This document shows positions 63,226 to 64,000 of a DNA stretch of 64,000 nt, piece after piece (within the stretch, counting starts at the first letter, position 1; each line of letters starts with the position of its first letter). The stretch lies in contig NZ_BIFT01000001.1 in the NCBI RefSeq assembly GCF_003967575.1, positions 3,658,001 to 3,722,000 on the forward strand. Reading direction: 5' to 3'. The stretch is from Dictyobacter alpinus. GTDB lineage: Bacteria; Chloroflexota; Ktedonobacteria; Ktedonobacterales; Ktedonobacteraceae. The notes under the pieces were generated by a model that did no database searches, had not been told where the DNA came from, and worked only from the letters and a program-made list of their open reading frames with translations. The translations under genes and the position numbers were made by a program.

Positions 63226-64000
63226 CTATCCGTGTGCAAGAATAATTGCATATTTAGATTCAAGATAACTCTCCATTAACTCTCGAATTTCTTCTTGTGT
63301 GCCTTGTCGAGTTCGTTCTAAACCAAAGCATGCACCAGCAAGGATAGCAATTATAGACGATTGATCTCTTGAATTTTCAGTTTGCCATTGAACAAGTTCT
63401 TTCTGTTCATCTAGCATCTTTGAGACATGATTTGCCATAACGCTGAGCCAGAATGCTTCCATAGAGAGAAATCGCTTTCTTTTGCTCAGGTGATTTTTGT
63501 CTTGAAGATATTCCGCGTTAGAATTGTCGAAAGGGATTGGCAAGAGCAGCTTATAGTTATCAATCATGCGATTGCTCCATTTAAACAGTTCCGTAAGTTC
63601 TCTGGCGAAATGTACATTGTCACTTGAAGTGAGCAGTCTATCAAATAACTGGCATAATTTATCCCAAATAACATCTCGGTGAGATAGCTCTTCTATATAT
63701 TTCTGCTTAATGTATTCTAGTGGTACGTGACCTTGGAAGCGTTCAAGGTCACGAATTCGCCTTTCTTGCATCGTGACATTAGACTGGTATCCTCTGGGTG
63801 TTGTCGGTGTGGATTGAAGTGCGATTTTTGCCTGTTCAAGTAGGGCAGTTCCCAACTCTGGATTTTTATCAAGGTATGCGTCCAGTGCCTGTTTAAATAA
63901 TTCCCGAGAGAGTATAGCATGAGCTGTACATATTATGCCTTGGTGGACAATTGCTGGACCATATGAAGAGCCCGAGGCCTCTCCAAAAATATGAAGGAAC
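63226..64000 (-). CDS. Hypothetical protein, 5' end beyond window
   Basis: The frame is open from the stop at 63226 to the window edge, at least 258 residues. The visible part begins FLHIFGEASGSSYGPAIVHQ and continues with mostly helical, charged sequence including KQALDAYLDKNPELG and SHRDVIWDKLCQLFDRLL. The end has SSIIAILAGACFGLERTR, a possible short hydrophobic helix, then an acidic helix. I do not recognise the family. It precedes the nucleosidase-EAD1 gene by 50 bases on the same strand and is probably co-transcribed. An internal TTG at 63855 is not the start, since coding sequence continues upstream. Confidence 0.6.
   Translation of the reverse strand, partial: FLHIFGEASGSSYGPAIVHQGIICTAHAILSRELFKQALDAYLDKNPELGTALLEQAKIALQSTPTTPRGYQSNVTMQERRIRDLERFQGHVPLEYIKQKYIEELSHRDVIWDKLCQLFDRLLTSSDNVHFARELTELFKWSNRMIDNYKLLLPIPFDNSNAEYLQDKNHLSKRKRFLSMEAFWLSVMANHVSKMLDEQKELVQWQTENSRDQSSIIAILAGACFGLERTRQGTQEEIRELMESYLESKYAIILAHG

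Noticed and set aside
1..64000. CRISPR array, tRNA or rRNA genes
   Set aside because: No regularly spaced repeat array and no tRNA or rRNA sequence was noticed; a dedicated scan was not possible.

Overview
The window looks like a mobile, accessory part of a Ktedonobacteria-type (Chloroflexota) chromosome or large plasmid. This is inferred from the repertoire: XRE-TPR regulators, an HTH-STAND-WD40 giant, nucleosidase-CHAT-vWA fusions, DUF6429, DinB and VOC families, and frequent insertion sequences. No rRNA, tRNA or housekeeping gene was recognised. TTG and GTG starts behind good Shine-Dalgarno sequences are common.

Region 1 (1-7.1 kb) is mobile and plasmid-like: an HNH endonuclease with a small partner gene, a complete IS4-type element (1620-3181), an actin-like (ParM/StbA) partition operon with repeats upstream, a tyrosine recombinase, and an HxlR regulator broken against an ISL3 transposase remnant. 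Region 2 (7.1-18.4 kb) mixes decayed regulators (truncated TetR; MerR/GyrI with an in-frame TAA; frameshifted WYL/DeoR-type) with small intact genes: SDR dehydrogenase, DinB, VOC, TPR protein, NTF2-like protein, nucleoside deoxyribosyltransferase, DUF6429, HTH protein and SAM methyltransferase. Region 3 (18.8-22.7 kb) carries three HTH regulators, two with TPR-like helices, and a flavoprotein.

Region 4 (23.1-49.1 kb) is a defence island. It holds: a BglII-type endonuclease overlapping an MT-A70 methyltransferase; an SNF2-like helicase, DUF1156 methyltransferase and DUF499 (Swt1-HEPN/ATPase) operon whose methyltransferase gene is cleanly split by an IS5/IS427-type element with TTA target duplications; a pentapeptide-repeat protein with a TIR-like C-terminus followed by a two-TM macro-domain-like protein, resembling a type II Thoeris pair; and a convergent operon of NERD-pseudokinase-kinase-ATPase, a 561-aa protein and a 1751-aa HerA-like ATPase, recalling PglW systems and the mad6-mad7-mad8 part of MADS.

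Region 5 (49.5-64 kb) is the best candidate for an undescribed system. A five-gene operon encodes a nucleosidase-like protein, a 645-aa helical protein, a 308-aa protein, a nucleosidase-CHAT protease-vWA triple fusion and a second vWA protein. It diverges from an HTH-STAND-WD40 sensor with 14 WD repeats. Two adjacent operon proteins share a short Gly/Asn-rich motif of the kind expected for homotypic or amyloid-like signalling. In the triple fusion the catalytic Asp of the nucleosidase fold is Asn. A further nucleosidase-EAD1 protein and a partial gene lie beyond a perfect 32-bp hairpin. The inferred model is that the STAND sensor detects infection and the nucleosidase, CHAT and vWA proteins act as sensors, adaptors or suicide effectors.
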